DNA of 61,893 nt from Mesostigma viride (GCA_009746045.1 RPFO01000645.1:1507193-1569085), one strand, 5' to 3'; shown: positions 11,346 to 23,826, counted from the stretch's first letter. Notes: generated from the sequence alone by a model not told the origin. Program-made: numbers and translations.

Positions 11346-13635
11346 GCCATCCATGTACGTAGATAGGCCATGACATCTGACACCATGGGAGCCTGAATCC
11401 TCATCATTTACTATTCCTTGACATCCATGTACATAGACGGGCCATGATGACACCATGGGAGCCTGAATCCTCATCATTTTTTTTTCTTTGACATCCATGT
11501 ACATACGTAGGCCAGCCATGATGACACCATGGGAGCCTGAATCCTCATCATTAATTACATGTACATGCCATCCATGTACGTAGACGGGCCATGATAACAC
11601 CAATGGAGCCTGAATCCTCTTCATTTTTTTTATGAGAGGATTCAGGTTACATAAATGCCAACCATGTAGGTAGACAAGCCATGATGACACCATGGGAGCC
11701 TGAATCCTCATCATTAATTACATAAATGCCATGCATGTACGTAGACGGGCCATGATGACCCCATGGGAGCCTAAATCCTCATCATTAATTACAAAATCGC
11801 CATCCATGTACGTAGACGGGCCATGATGACACCATGGGAGCCTGAATCCTCATCATTTACTATTCCTTGACATCCATGTACGTAGACGGGCCATGATGAC
11901 ACCATGGGAGCCTGAATCCTCATCATTTACTATTCCTTGACATCCATGTACGTAGGCCAGCCATGATGACACCAATGGAGCCTGAATCCTCTTCATTTTT
12001 TTTATGAGAGGATTCAGGTTACATAAATGCCAACCATGTAGGTAGACAAGCCATGATGACACCATGATGGCCTGAATCCTCATCATTAATTACATAAATG
12101 CCATCCATGTACGTAGACGGGCCATGATGACCCCATGGGAGCCTAAATCCTCATCATTAATTACAAAAATGCCATCCATGTACGTAGACGGGCCATGATG
12201 ACACCATGGGAGCCTGAATCCTCATCGTTAATTACATACATGCCATCCATGTACGTACACGGGCCATGATGACACCATGGGAGCCTGAACCCTCATCATT
12301 TACTATTCCTTGACATCCATGTACGTAGGCCAGCCATGATGACACCATGGGAGCCTGAATCCTCATCATTTTTTTTCTGAGACATCCATGTACGTAGGCC
12401 AGCCATGATGACACCATGGGAGCCTGAATCCTCATCATTAAATACATACATGCCATCCATGTACGTAGACAGGCCATGATGACACCATGGGAGCCTGAAT
12501 CCTCATCATTTACTATTCCTTGACATCCATGTACGTAGACGGGCCATGATGCCTGACTCCTGACGGACCATGGGAGCCTGAATCCTCATCATTTTTTTTT
12601 CTTTGACATCCATGTACATACGTAGGCCAGCCATGATGACACCAATGGAGCCTGAATCCTCATCATTAATTACATAGATGCCATCCATGTACGTAGACAG
12701 GCCATGACATCTGACACCATGGGAGCCTGAATCCTCATCATTTACTATTCCTTGACATCCATGTACGTAGACGGGCCATGATGACACCATGGGAGCCTGA
12801 ATCCTCATCATTTTTTTTCTTTGACATCCATGTACATACGTAGGCCAGCCATGATGACACCATGGGAGCCTGAATCCTCATCATTAATTACATGTACATG
12901 CCATCCATGTACGTAGACGGGCCATGATGACACCAATGGAGCCTGAATCCTCTTCATTTTTTTATGAGAGGATTCAGGTTACATAAATGCCAACCATGTA
13001 GGTAGACAAGCCATGATGACACCATGGGAGCCTGAATCCTCATCATTACTTACATAAATGCCATGCATGTACGTAGACGGGCCATGATGACCCCATGGGA
13101 GCCTAAATCCTCATCATTAATTACAAAATCGCCATCCATGTACGTAGACGGGCCATGATGACACTGCATGGGAGCCTGAATCCTCATCATTTACTATTCC
13201 TTGACATCCATGTACGTAGACGGGCCATGATGACACCATGGGAGCCTGAATCCTCATCATTAATTACATAAATGCCATTCATGTACGTACACGGGCCATG
13301 ATGACACCATGGGAGCCTGAATCCTCATCATTAATTACATAAATGCCATCCATGTACGTACACGGGCCATGATGACACCATGGGAGCCTGAATCCTCATC
13401 AATAATTACATAAATGCCATCCATGTACGTAGACGGGCCATGATGACACCATGGGAACCTGAATCCTCATCATTACTTACATAAATGCCAACCATGTACG
13501 TAGACGGGCCATGATGACACCATGGGAGCCTGAATCCTCATCATTAATTACAAAATCGCCATCCATGTACGTAGACGGGCCATGATGACACCATGGGAGC
13601 CTGAATCCTCATCATTAATTACATAAATGACATTC
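11346..13635 (+). repeat. Satellite array block 3
   Basis: Same satellite, ending at ATTC (13632-13635), where DIRS2 is inserted. Shows local unit duplications and a private insertion at 12550-12568. Confidence 0.95.
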
Positions 13636-13766
13636 TATTAACCGTGGAACTCCAGGGTAACCAGACTCTTTATTAAAACAATAAGTAGAGCACATCGGGA
13701 AGTGGCCCTCAACTGGCCATCCTTACCCATGGGAACACTTTATGTCCAAAAAGGCTAGCCTTACCC
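13636..13766 (-). repeat. DIRS2 B2 repeat
   Basis: 131 bp, identical in layout to B1 at 14182-14312. On the minus strand it contains CTACTTATTGTTTTAATAAA, which matches the B repeat of element B (CTACTTATTGTTTTAACAAA) and less closely that of element C. It includes an AATAAA signal. Confidence 0.9.
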
Positions 13767-13784
13767 CCAAACAGGCAACACACA

Positions 13785-13799
13785 GGGAGGGCGGGTGGG
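13785..13799 (-). other. C-rich/G-quadruplex-type junction sequence of DIRS2
   Basis: GGGAGGGCGGGTGGG on the plus strand; the element sense strand reads CCCACCCGCCCTCCC. Four G3 tracts with 1-nt loops lie at the A2/B2 junction, the same place as in elements A, B and C. Confidence 0.85.
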
Positions 13800-14177
13800 A
13801 AAACAAAAGAGACCGCCATGAGCTAGGTGAGCAAGCTTTTATCGTGTTTCAAGGCCAACGGCTCTCTACCAACGGCCAGATCCGGCAACGGCCTCTAAAC
13901 AGTTTTAGCCGTCAAGTTTTACTTCAGATATTGCCTGTTGCAAACCCGTCCGCAATCACAGATCTGCTAGGAGAACCTAGACGCAAAAATCCGTCGTCAA
14001 GGTACTCAGCACACCGTCAAGGTATGGGCCGCAACAATTAGGCCATATCTTCCGTAATACTCGTACACTAGAAGCCTAATCAACCTTATTACGATCACAT
14101 CACCCAGCTCTATTTCACCTAGCATCAGCGGCTCCCCTTCCGTATCACTATAAAGAAACTATGTTCAGAGAACCCCG
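13800..14177 (-). repeat. DIRS2 A2 repeat
   Basis: 378 bp between B1 and B2. Only its last 22 bp recur at the 5' end of the element (18643-18664). Confidence 0.8.
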
Positions 14178-14181
14178 ATTC

Positions 14182-14312
14182 TATTAACCGTGGAACTCCA
14201 GGGTAACCAGACTCTTTATTAAAACAATAAGTAGAGCACATCGGGAAGTGGCCCTCAACTGGCCATCCTTACCCATGGGAACACTTTATGTCCAAAAAGG
14301 CTAGCCTTACCC
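14182..14312 (-). repeat. DIRS2 B1 repeat
   Basis: 131-bp copy adjoining the pol 3' end. It is separated from A2 by ATTC (14178-14181), the same tetranucleotide that lies outside B2 (13632-13635). Confidence 0.9.
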
Positions 14313-14388
14313 TTACATCCCTCCCTGGCGACCCAAGCCAGGGGCAAAACAAAAACCGGTGGACGCATAAGACAAGAATGAAGGGAAC

Positions 14389-17300
14389 TTAAGAGGAAGG
14401 CAGAGAAAAGACGCTCCGCCAAATGCGCGGGGGGCAGGCGGCGATAGCCCGAACCAGGGCGTCAGGAAGGGTGAGGGCCAAGCTCCGGTGCAATCCCACA
14501 TAGTGGGCGACAGTTTTGCTGCTGCGCCAGCGACCCCGATGCTGAATATCAGCCATGCTGCGCTGCCGCAAAAAATCATAGGTAGCCCCCCCATGCCGCA
14601 GCCCGTGAATGGTAAACACCGTGTCGACCCCCAAAGCTTGCGTGGCCTGATGCCAAACCCGGCTGAACTGGGCATAATCGTAAGGGAACACCCGCTCCCA
14701 GGCCGCCTTGCCACGCATACAAGCCCGCAAGAGGGTCTCAGTCATGACATCCTCGATCACCACAGACTGCACCTCCCCCTTAGCCGTCTTAGCTGACATC
14801 AACAACAAGGCGCCCCGCTGCGAACCCCGCAACCGAACATCAGGCTGCAAGCGCACATGGCCGACCAACAGGTTGAGCGCCTCCGATACCCGCAGGTATT
14901 GTTGGAAAATAACGATGACCATCATAGCCGCACGAGGCTGCCGCTGGAGCACCATAGTACAAGCAAGCGCAAACGCAGCCTCCCATGGAATGGGGGGGGG
15001 GCACGAGGGGGTGCCAACGTGCGCCAGCCAGCCAAAACACTTCGTGCCAAGGCCCAATCCCGCACCTCCCGGGGGAAGTACAAATTCAGGCCCATAAGCG
15101 CATTGACACACAACTGGCGGCTGTAACACCGTGAGTGCGCCCAAGCGACATACTCGCAATAGTATTCCTCTATCGTCAAGCCGCGCAACAAGCTGCCAAC
15201 CCGACCCCGCCGGCTCGCCCACCATGCGAAAAAGGACCTAAGACCCCGATGGTAAACCATCAAAGTAGCCGGCTTCACCTTGCCCTCAAGAAGGGTCAAG
15301 TAGCTAGCGCCAAGCCGAGGCCCGGGATTGGGATGAACACCCTCGCGAGTCAAATCGCGGACCCACCCGGCCACCGAGGCAGCCATGGAAAGCCCCCGCG
15401 AAGGCCCATCCGCAGGCTGAAGCTCACTTGGCGTCCAGACCCATTGTGAGCGGCTGCCGGTGACCAACGTAAGAGCGCACAACCGGCGGCATTGCTTGTT
15501 TAACCGGTAAGAAGAGGAACGCCCTTTAGCCAAGCAGCCCAAAGCGGCAGTGGAGTCCACTAACCTCACCACCCGCTTACCCCATGTTCCGAGGTTCCGG
15601 GCCGAGCGCTCCACCCCCTTCACAGCGGCCCGCACTTCCTTCTCGTTGATGTGCATGGTCGAATCGCGCCAGCGACTCTTGATCCCGACGCGCCATCGCC
15701 CGTGGATGATGGCTTTTTCCGCGGCCTTGGTCAAGGGTCTAGGCCCGGCATACATGGCCTCACCTGGGGTGAGGAGGGTTGGGTAACCCCGCACCTCCCG
15801 GGCCCGAGCTAATTCCGTCACCTCAGCTGGGGCCATCTCAGCGTAGACAACCCCCTGCCCAAAACTAGACGCATCCGAGGCCACCACCACCGGAGCCAGG
15901 GCAGCCCCCCGGTCCACACGGAGCATGGGGGCCAACGCCATGGCACACTCGAGCTCATCGCGCACACCTTGCCACAAAGGTCGCGTTCGCTGGCCCCACC
16001 CCTTGAGGTTGATGAACTTAAAACTCTGCTGCCATATGGACAAGCAAGTGCGGCTGAGCATCTGCAGCCACACCCACCGGCCCACGACGGCCGCCAGCGC
16101 CTCAGCGGTAGCGCGTCCCCTCTCGAGGAGTACACGAGTGTGCGCAACCACAAGGGTGAGCTGCTTAGCTGTCGGCTCCAACACCCCATCCCGCCGGTGA
16201 ACAACACCCAGAGCTTCTAGCTCGTCCTCCCCCTCCGGGCTAGCCATGATCGTCTTGTCCTTGGAGGGCACAAGGTTGTTAGGCGCGTACCCGTCTTCAA
16301 TAGCACTCGCGATTAAGCGATTCACCGCCTCGCACGTGCGCCCATTGCTGACCACCAGGTCATCAATAGTGATGGATACCATAGGGGCAGGGGGGTCCTC
16401 AAGGTCGATTTGCATCTCCCTCGTGCTCTCCTCCTTGTACTCGATGGCTAGGGCGGTTGGGTTACCCCATGCATTCCGAAGCACGGTCAGCTCCCCTACA
16501 CTTGTGAGGCGGTTCACCTGCCGTCTAGGATCCAAAGCGCCCGTGGCATAGAGGACCATCTCATGGATGGCTTCCCCTAGCGCTACAGCGTGGGAGTGCC
16601 CCATGGCCAGCACTTTCAGCACTGGCCACACCCTCCTCCGCCGCCCCGGCAGCCCGACATCGGTGGACCACACATCAGGTAGCCCTTGATAATCCCACCA
16701 CCACTCCGGCACTTGGATGGTATAGTAATACGAGACCAGATCGCTCTTGGCCGTGTAGCACCGACCCTTGATATAGACCTCCGAGTATATGCCCAGGTGG
16801 GGTAACACCGTCTTAGGGGGGTCCACCCACAGTGCGTTCCCCAACTTCTTATTCACAATGAGCCTTAACTCCCCCACTCCTTTGGCCACCCCAAAACATC
16901 CGTCTACCCACTTTGGCCGCGTCTCTCGGAACTCCACCATCCCCACGTCCGCTGCCCTCCCCATCAACTTGCCCCACTCCGCCATGGTGCACCCTCGGCT
17001 GGGGGCAGGTACATTCCAATACCTCGCACTGGCAGCCACCTCCGGCTTGATGCAGTTGGCTTCGCTCGCGTACACCTCTCGCCAACTAGGTCGTAGCGCC
17101 AGCAAATCCAGCAGCTTCGCCTTTCCTGCCACCTCGCGCTTCGGCAGACTCACCCGCTCCGCCACAAGTTGTTCATACTTATTACATTTCCCATAGATTA
17201 GATCACTTCCTTCTGCGGGGCCTGTCGCAACGCCGGTTACGCGGCGACTGTACCACTCGCAGTGCTTCTTGACCCTTTTCAGGGCCTCCGCCGTTCCTCT

Positions 17301-17465
17301 GGAGCACGCGCCTCCAGATTTAGGCGGAGGGTCTGCCCCCCCGTGCCATAGCCAATTCAACCACGTAATCACCTTGTGTTGTAGAGTGAAGGTCCGGCGG
17401 CGGCGAGTTGCACGCTGGCGTCTGCGTGCTGACCTCACTCTCCCCCACGTAGTGCTTAGAGGCAT
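14389..17465 (-). pseudogene. DIRS2 pol, RT-RNase H-tyrosine recombinase, one frameshift
   Basis: Homologous to DIRS1 pol. I take the start at 17465 (MPLSTTWGRV), because the longer open frame to 17903 overlaps the gag-like ORF out of frame. RT motifs: A SDLVSYYY, B LAMGHS, C TIDDLVVSNG. RNase H: VVASDASSF, RLVDSTAA, LQPADGPSR. A 2A-like motif reads REGVHPNPGP and lacks the Asp found in DIRS1. Within the recombinase the frame breaks at a run of ten G (14992-15001) and continues to 14389, with Arg in YLRVSEAL, HGLRHGG, RGRW and HYVGLHR intact. A single indel in that homopolymer explains the break; it may be real, an assembly error or, less likely, a programmed shift. Confidence 0.88.
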
Positions 17466-17512
17466 TGTAGGAAGAGGCAGTGGGAAGGGGGAGCGGTTTA
17501 CCCTTTCGGTGT

Positions 17513-18571
17513 TTACTTGGTTTGCTGGGCCTTGCCCAGCTTCTCCATCATCGTGGCGCTTTGCAGGGCCATCTTCATGGCCGGGTTGCTCACCAAGGAG
17601 GCATCTTCCTTGAGAGCAAGGAGGTGGCCAGCCACCTTCCACCCTCCTGACCCCTGGCTCTCCACTAGGAGCATGGCTGCCACCACCCTCATGAGATACT
17701 CTACCCCAGCCAACTCCCCGGCTGCCGGCCCCAACTCCTTGAAGAGTGTGTCCATGGCCAGGGCGATGTTCATGACCACCTTCCTGCTTTCCTGGTTCCT
17801 CCACCCCCCTTGGCGAGTAGCCATGATCCAACTCTTTATCCCCCCTCCATTGTCGTTGGCATCCTCGAGCACCTCGGGGAGCACTCTCTCTTGCACCCTC
17901 CAATTCACCACTTGTGCTCGAGTGGGCAGCGTCACCCCTTTGGTCTTTTTCGGCTTCCTGGAAGCCCCATCTGCCCCGGCCAGCGCATCCTTCAATTTCG
18001 TCAGGAAATCCTCTTCCTCGGACTCCTCCTCCTCCTCCTCTTCTTTGCCCGCCTGCCCCTGCTTGCCAATAATAGCCGCCAGCTCCAAGAGCTGCTCCCT
18101 CACATCCCCCGCGGCCTTTCCCTTGCTCGGGGCTGGGCTTCCGACTTTTTTCGTCCCCTTTTTCGCCCCTTTCGTGGGCCGGCGTGGTGGCTGCATCTCC
18201 TCTTCGTCCGAGTCCGCCAAGTCCCGGGCGCTTTGGAGGGCTGCCACTAGCGCTTCGTTTGGGTCCGCTGCTGCCAGAATTTCAGGCCCGTCCACGTGGT
18301 CGACCAGCAGTCCAACGACGGACTCCAGCTGGGCCGCAGACCACCGGCTGACAGTAGTTACCCAGTCGGTCCCGAGGACCGCCTCAAAGGCAGCGCACAC
18401 TTCAGGCAGGCCCGAGCAAGTGGAGAGCTCCTGATGGAGCCTTTTCTTCTGCGTCGGCCAGCCTAGTCGGCCCTTTCCCGTCTGTTTAGTAGCTGTCGGC
18501 ACCTCGGGATTAGCTTTCGGTAATTGCTTCCCAGCACCTGTCGAACCTGGCTTCCGCCCGGGCTTCGGCAT
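17513..18571 (-). CDS. DIRS2 gag-like protein
   Basis: 352 residues, first ORF of DIRS2. The N-terminal third is rich in Pro, Gly and Lys, the middle has an acidic run of Glu/Ser (about residues 187-197), and the C-terminus matches DIRS1 gag-like in the (A/V)EYL and GGWK blocks. Its stop lies 48 bp before the proposed pol start. Function inferred from position and from homology between the two elements. Confidence 0.72.
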   Translation of the reverse strand: MPKPGRKPGSTGAGKQLPKANPEVPTATKQTGKGRLGWPTQKKRLHQELSTCSGLPEVCAAFEAVLGTDWVTTVSRWSAAQLESVVGLLVDHVDGPEILAAADPNEALVAALQSARDLADSDEEEMQPPRRPTKGAKKGTKKVGSPAPSKGKAAGDVREQLLELAAIIGKQGQAGKEEEEEEESEEEDFLTKLKDALAGADGASRKPKKTKGVTLPTRAQVVNWRVQERVLPEVLEDANDNGGGIKSWIMATRQGGWRNQESRKVVMNIALAMDTLFKELGPAAGELAGVEYLMRVVAAMLLVESQGSGGWKVAGHLLALKEDASLVSNPAMKMALQSATMMEKLGKAQQTK

Positions 18572-18642
18572 CCCAGCCGCTTTGCAGAAAGGAATTCCGG
18601 GCGTCAGCTACGCTGCCCCTGACCCCTGTCGCCGCCTTCGTT

Positions 18643-18664
18643 AAAACAAAAGAGACCGCCATGA
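18643..18664 (-). repeat. DIRS2 A1 remnant fused to satellite
   Basis: 22 bp identical to 13800-13821. The adjoining plus-strand sequence is satellite (TGATGACACCATGGGAG); GCCATGA is shared by both, suggesting recombination at microhomology. Confidence 0.7.
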
Positions 18665-18975
18665 TGACACCATGGGAGCCTGAATCCTCATCATTAATTA
18701 CATAAATGCCATTCATGTACGTACACGGGCCATGATGACACCATGGGAGCCTGAATCCTCATCATTAAATACATAAATGCCATCCATGTACGTACACGGG
18801 CCATGATGACACCATGGGAGCCTGAATCCTCATCATTAATTACAAAAATGCCATCCATGTACGTAGACGGGCCATGATGACACCATGGGAGCCTGAATCC
18901 TCATCGTTAATTACATACATGCCATCCATGTACGTACACGGGCCATGATGACACCATGGGAGCCTGAATCCTCAT
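18665..18975 (+). repeat. Satellite array block 4
   Basis: About five satellite units between DIRS2 and the multi-palindrome; ends in CTCAT (18971-18975), duplicated at 20012-20016. Confidence 0.95.
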
Positions 18976-20011
18976 AGTTATTATAAATAGTGACGGAACC
19001 TTTTTGCCACTTGGCAATCAGGTCCGTCACTATTTATCCGGCGAAAACCACTCGCCGGCATCAATTCCGCGCCACGTTCACGTACGTGAACTTAACGCGG
19101 AATAGATGCCGGCGAGTGGTTTTCGCCGGATAAATAGTGACGGACCTGATTGCCAAGTGGCAAAAAGGTTCCGTCACTATTTATAATAACTAAAACGTCG
19201 TAGTGTGGGGGTCGATATCTATCATACCGCTGATGCCTACTGCAGTACCGAATCTCGCCTTAACGATATTCCAACCGGGCATATTTTCCCTTCTGGCACT
19301 TTCGTTTGGCCTTCTGGTATCAATTCCGGTATTCGGAAATACCCGTGTCACCACAGGGATTCGAACCCCCGACTTACGAGGTCTTAGTTATTATAAATAG
19401 TGACGGAACCTTTTTGCCACTTGGCAATTAGGTCCGTCACTATTTATCCGGCGAAAACCACTCGCCGGCATCTATTCCGCGTTAAGTTCACGTACGTGAA
19501 CGTGGCGCGGAATAGATGCCGGCGAGTGGTTTTCGCCGGATAAATAGTGACGGACCTAATTGCCAAGTGGCAAAAAGGTTCCGTCACTATTTATAATAAC
19601 TAAGACCTCGTAAGTCGGGGGTTCGAATCCCTGTGGTGACACGGGTATTCCCGAATACCGGAATTGATACCAGAAGGCCAAACGAAAGTGCCAGAAGGGA
19701 AAATATGCCCGGTTGGAATATCGTTAAGGCGAGATTCGGTACTGCAGTAGGCATCAGCGGTATGATAGATATCGACCCCCACACTACGACGTTTTAGTTA
19801 TTATAAATAGTGACGGAACCTTTTTGCCACTTGGCAATTAGGTCTGTCACTATTTATCCGGCGAAAACCACTCGCCGGCATCAATTCCGCGCCACGTTCA
19901 CGTACGTGAACTTAACGCGGAATAGATGCCGGCGAGTGGTTTTCGCCGGATAAATAGTGACGGACCTAATTGCCAAGTGGCAAAAAGGTTCCGTCACTAT
20001 TTATAATAACT
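18976..20011. mobile_element. 1,036-bp multi-palindromic element with 5-bp target duplication
   Basis: Order: hairpin 1 (about 18976-19191), spacer, hairpin 2 (about 19386-19591), inverted spacer, hairpin 3 (about 19797-20011). Each hairpin is near-perfect over about 205 bp, begins AGTTATTATAAATAGTGACG, ends in its inverse, and centres on TTCACGTACGTGAA. The two spacers are inverted copies of one another, so the whole element is also one palindrome centred in hairpin 2. Each spacer carries GGGGGTTCGAATCCC (plus strand at about 19617-19631, inverse at about 19352-19367), a tRNA B-box/T-arm-like sequence next to a hairpin. CTCAT flanks both ends. It encodes no protein. Confidence 0.85.
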
Positions 20012-21673
20012 CTCATCATTACTTACATAAATGCCATCCATGTACGTAGACGGGCCATGATGACACCATGGGAGCCTGAATCCTCATCAATAATTACATA
20101 AATGCCATCCATGTACGTAGACGGGCCATGATGACACCATGGGAGCCTGAATCCTCATCATTTTTTTTATGAGACATCCATGTACGTAGGCCTGCATGAT
20201 GACACCATGGGAGCATGAATCCTCATCATTTTTTTAATGAGACATCCATGTACGTAGGCCAGCCATGATGACACCATGGGAGCCTGAATCCTCATCAATT
20301 TTTTTTCTTTGACATCCATGTACGTAGACGGGCCATGGAGACACCATGGGAGCCTGAATCCTCATCATTTACTATTCCTTGACATCCATGTACGTAGGCC
20401 AGCCATGGAGACACCATGGGAGCCTGAATCCTCCTCATTAATTACATAAATGCCAACCATGTAGGTAGACAAGCCATGATGACACCATGGGAGCCTGAAT
20501 CCTCATCATTAATTACATAAATGCCATCCATGTACGTAGACGGGCCATGATGACCCCATGGGAGCCTAAATCCTCATCATTAATTACAAAAATGCCATCC
20601 ATGTACGTAGACGGGCCATGATGACACCATGGGAACCTGAATCCTCATCATTACTTACATAAATGCCAACCATGTACGTAGACGGGCCATGGAGACACCA
20701 TGGGAGCCTGAATCCTCATCATTAATTACAAAATCGCCATCCATGTACGTAGACGGGCCATGATGACACCATGGGAGCCTGAATCCTCATCATTTACTAT
20801 TCCTTGACATCCATGTACGTAGACGGGCCATGATGACACCATGGGAGCCTGAATCCTCATCATTAATTACAAAAATGCCATTCATGTACGTACACGGGCC
20901 ATGATGACACCATGGGAGCCTGAATCCTCATCGTTAATTACATACATGCCATCCATGTACGTACACGGGCCATGATGACACCATGGGAGCCTGAATCCTC
21001 ATCATTTACTATCATATGAATGGCATTTATGTAATTAATGATGAGGATTCAGGCTCCCATGGTGTGATCATGGCCCGTGTACGTACATGGATGGCATTTA
21101 TGTAATTATTGATGAGGATTCAGGCTCCCATGGTGTGATCATGGCCCGTGTACGTACATGGATGGCATTTATGTATATAATGATGAGGATTCAGGCTCCC
21201 ATGGTGTCATCATGGCCCGTGTACGTACATGAATGGCATTTATGTAATTAATGATGAGGATTCAGGCTCCCATGGTGTCATCATGGCCCGTCTACGTACA
21301 TGGATGTCAAGGAATAGTAAATGATGAGGATTCAGGCTCCCATGGTGTCTCCATGGCCCGTCTACGTACATGGTTGGCATTGATGTAATTAATGATGAGG
21401 ATTCAGGCTCCATTGGTGTCATCATGGCTGGCCTACGTATGTACATGGATGTCAAAGAAAAAAAAAATGCTGAGGATTCAGGCTCCCATGGTGTCATCAT
21501 TGCCCGTGTATGTACATGGTTGGCATTTATGTAATTAATGATGAGGATTCAGGCTCCCATGGTGTCTCCATGGCTTGTCTACGTACATGGATGGCATTTA
21601 TGTAATTAATGATGAGGATTAAGGCTCCCATGGTGTCATCATGGCTGGCCTACGTACATGGATGTCAAGGAAT
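20012..21673. repeat. Satellite array block 5 with internal inversion
   Basis: Plus-orientation units run to about 21010, then from about 21015 the array is in reverse orientation (GATGAGGATTCAGGCTCCC). The switch reads TTACTATCATATGAATGGC. Element B is inserted at GAAT (21670-21673). Confidence 0.93.
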
Positions 21674-21909
21674 CGGATTTCTTTGAAAAGAGTTTCTCGA
21701 AGTGAGGCGGGGAATAAGGCCGCTCACGGGAGCCGCCTGGATGGTCGGCTGAACCGGGCGGGTTTGGCAGATGTAACCGGATTTGGCTAATGGCTGGCGA
21801 CCTGGAATTGTTAGTAGGGGCAGTGGCCCTATTGTGCTACAATCTCGAAACAATCTTATGCTTAAAGTTTGACAGGGCCGGGTTTGTTGAACCGGTTTGT
21901 TGAAGGATA

Positions 21910-21938
21910 GGGTGGTTTTACCGGATTAGGATACATTT
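21910..21938 (+). repeat. Left terminal inverted repeat of 9.3-kb element
   Basis: 29 bp, perfect inverse of 31157-31185; begins GGGTGG. Confidence 0.93.
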
Positions 21939-22680
21939 TTTTGTCTAGGATACATTTGATGCACTGTGCAGTTTTCAGATGTGTTTGTGGGGGTTGATTG
22001 CGCCTAGCATGCATTTTATTGAAGCAATGAGTTTCCCAAGATATACATTATATAAACTAAGACAATTGACCCATTAACGCAATGAGACAACATCAATGAG
22101 ACAACATATGCCAATTGAAGGCTGCCCGCAACTTTATTCCAAGTTCATTATTATATGATTCCAAGACCATAACTCTTCCAAGACCGTACATCTTCAAGAT
22201 ATAGCACTACAGACACCCACGCGGCTTCCGCGGTCATCACGCTCCTCCTCCAAGACAACTCAACCTTACAGGACGTTGGGCCATCATACGTCCGGAATAA
22301 TTGTGTCACTTATTACATAACCAAACTTTTTGAGGGATCGCCATGGTTGCATGGTTTCAACACATGCGCCCTGCACTCATGTGCATCAAAGGTGTTGCGT
22401 AGTGCCAACTCAGTGTCAAAGAACTGATTCAATAATATTTCCCGTATGGCCATGAAGGCCCACATGAGTTAAACATGGCCGAGAGTGATTGCATCATCCT
22501 TCTTGGCGACATCGGTCTTGACGACGTCGATGGGGAAGACGGCAGCACCTGCATGTGAACAAAAGAATCCATGAACTGTGGCATCCAAAGGCAACAACAT
22601 ATTAGCATCCCATTGAACACGAAGCCACGCTGACCCGGCCATCCAGCCGCCCACGCAGCCACAGAGCCAGCCAGCCACGC
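21939..22680. other. No gene seen, left subterminal region of 9.3-kb element
   Basis: AT-rich, non-repetitive DNA. No convincing ORF, RNA gene or further repeat was recognised apart from the subterminal AGGATACATTTGA at about 21947-21959. Confidence 0.5.
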
Positions 22681-23625
22681 AGTGACGCACCCACCCAGCC
22701 ACACATCCACGCATCCACGCACCCGGCACCCCCCCCCCCCCCAGCCAGCCACGCAGCCACGCAGCCACGCAGCCACGCAGCAGCGCAGCCACGCAGCCAC
22801 ACAGCCACGCACCCTCCTTTCCAGCCACGCAGCCACGCAGCCACGCAGCCACGCAGCCACGCAGCCACGCAGCCACGCAGCAGCGCAGCTACACGCAGCC
22901 ACACAGCCACGCACCCTCCTTTCCAGCCAAGCAGCCACGCAGCCACGCAGCCACGCAGCCACGCAGCAGCGCAGCCACGCAGCCACACAGCCACGCACCC
23001 TCCTTTCCAGCCACGCAGCCACGCAGCCACGCAGCAGCGCAGCCACGCAGCCACACAGCCACGCACCCTCCTTTCCAGCCAAGCAGCCACGCAGCCACGC
23101 AGCCACGCAGCCACGCAGCAGCGCAGCCACGCAGCCACACAGCCACGCAGCCACGCAGCCACGCAGCAGCGCAGCCACGCAGCCACGCAGCCACGCAGCA
23201 GCGCAGCCACGCAGCCACACAGCCACGCACCCTCCTTTCCAGCCACGCAGCCACGCAGCCACGCAGCCACGCAGCCACGCAGCCACGCAGCCACGCAGCC
23301 ACGCAGCCACGCAGCAGCGCAGCCACGCAGCCACACAGCCACGCACCCTCCTTTCCAGCCAAGCAGCCACGCAGCCACGCAGCAGCGCAGCCACGCAGCC
23401 ACACAGCCACGCACCCTCCTTTCCAGCCACGCAGCCACGCAGCAGCGCAGCCACGCAGCCACGCAGCAGCGCAGCCACGCAGCCACACAGCCACGCAGCC
23501 ACGCAGCCACGCAGCAGCGCAGCCACGCAGCCACGCAGCCACGCAGCCACGCAGCAGCGCAGCCACGCAGCCACACAGCCACGCACCCTCCTTTCCAGCC
23601 AAGCAGCCACGCAGTCACACAGTCA
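22681..23625. repeat. CAGCCACG minisatellite with higher-order structure
   Basis: Short units CAGCCACG/CAGCCACA/CAGCAGCG are combined into longer repeats punctuated by CACCCTCCTTTCCAGCCA. Frames in both strands are open through it (His/Ala/Thr/Gln/Pro/Arg-rich or Cys/Val/Ala/Trp/Leu-rich), which is compositional and not evidence of a gene. Confidence 0.93.
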
Positions 23626-23690
23626 AACCCCCCTACACCCCCCCCCCACACACACCCCCCACCCCACCCACTCAACACTACACGAATGAC

Positions 23691-23826
23691 TCACAAAGAA
23701 CTGCTGCACCACCGATGATCCCTGCGGGAACTGCTCTGCTGCCGACGGTCCCTGCGAAAACTGCTGCAGTGCCGACAATGCCTGTGGAAACTGCGACATT
23801 GCCGACGCTGCCTGCGGGAACTGAAG

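Larger units (their letters stand above)
13636..18664 (-). mobile_element. DIRS2: PAT-type tyrosine-recombinase retroelement with truncated 5' repeat
   Basis: Read on the minus strand: A1 remnant (18664-18643), leader, gag-like ORF, pol, B1 (14312-14182), ATTC, A2 (14177-13800), C-rich linker (13799-13767), B2 (13766-13636), ATTC. B1 and B2 are both 131 bp. The start of A2 on the minus strand (CGGGGTTCTCTGAACATAGT) resembles the A starts of elements B and C. The A1 copy retains only 22 bp, AAAACAAAAGAGACCGCC plus ATGA, and then passes directly into satellite at GCCATGA, so the element has lost its 5' end and pol is frameshifted. It is probably inactive in cis. Confidence 0.88.

Noticed and set aside
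17466-17903. N-terminal extension of DIRS2 pol
   Set aside because: Overlaps the gag-like ORF in another frame and has no counterpart in DIRS1 pol.
22429-23689. Long frames rich in CVAAWLRG (minus) or HAATQPRS (plus)
   Set aside because: Both strands and several frames are open through a CAGCCACG minisatellite; no conserved start, no protein-like flanks.
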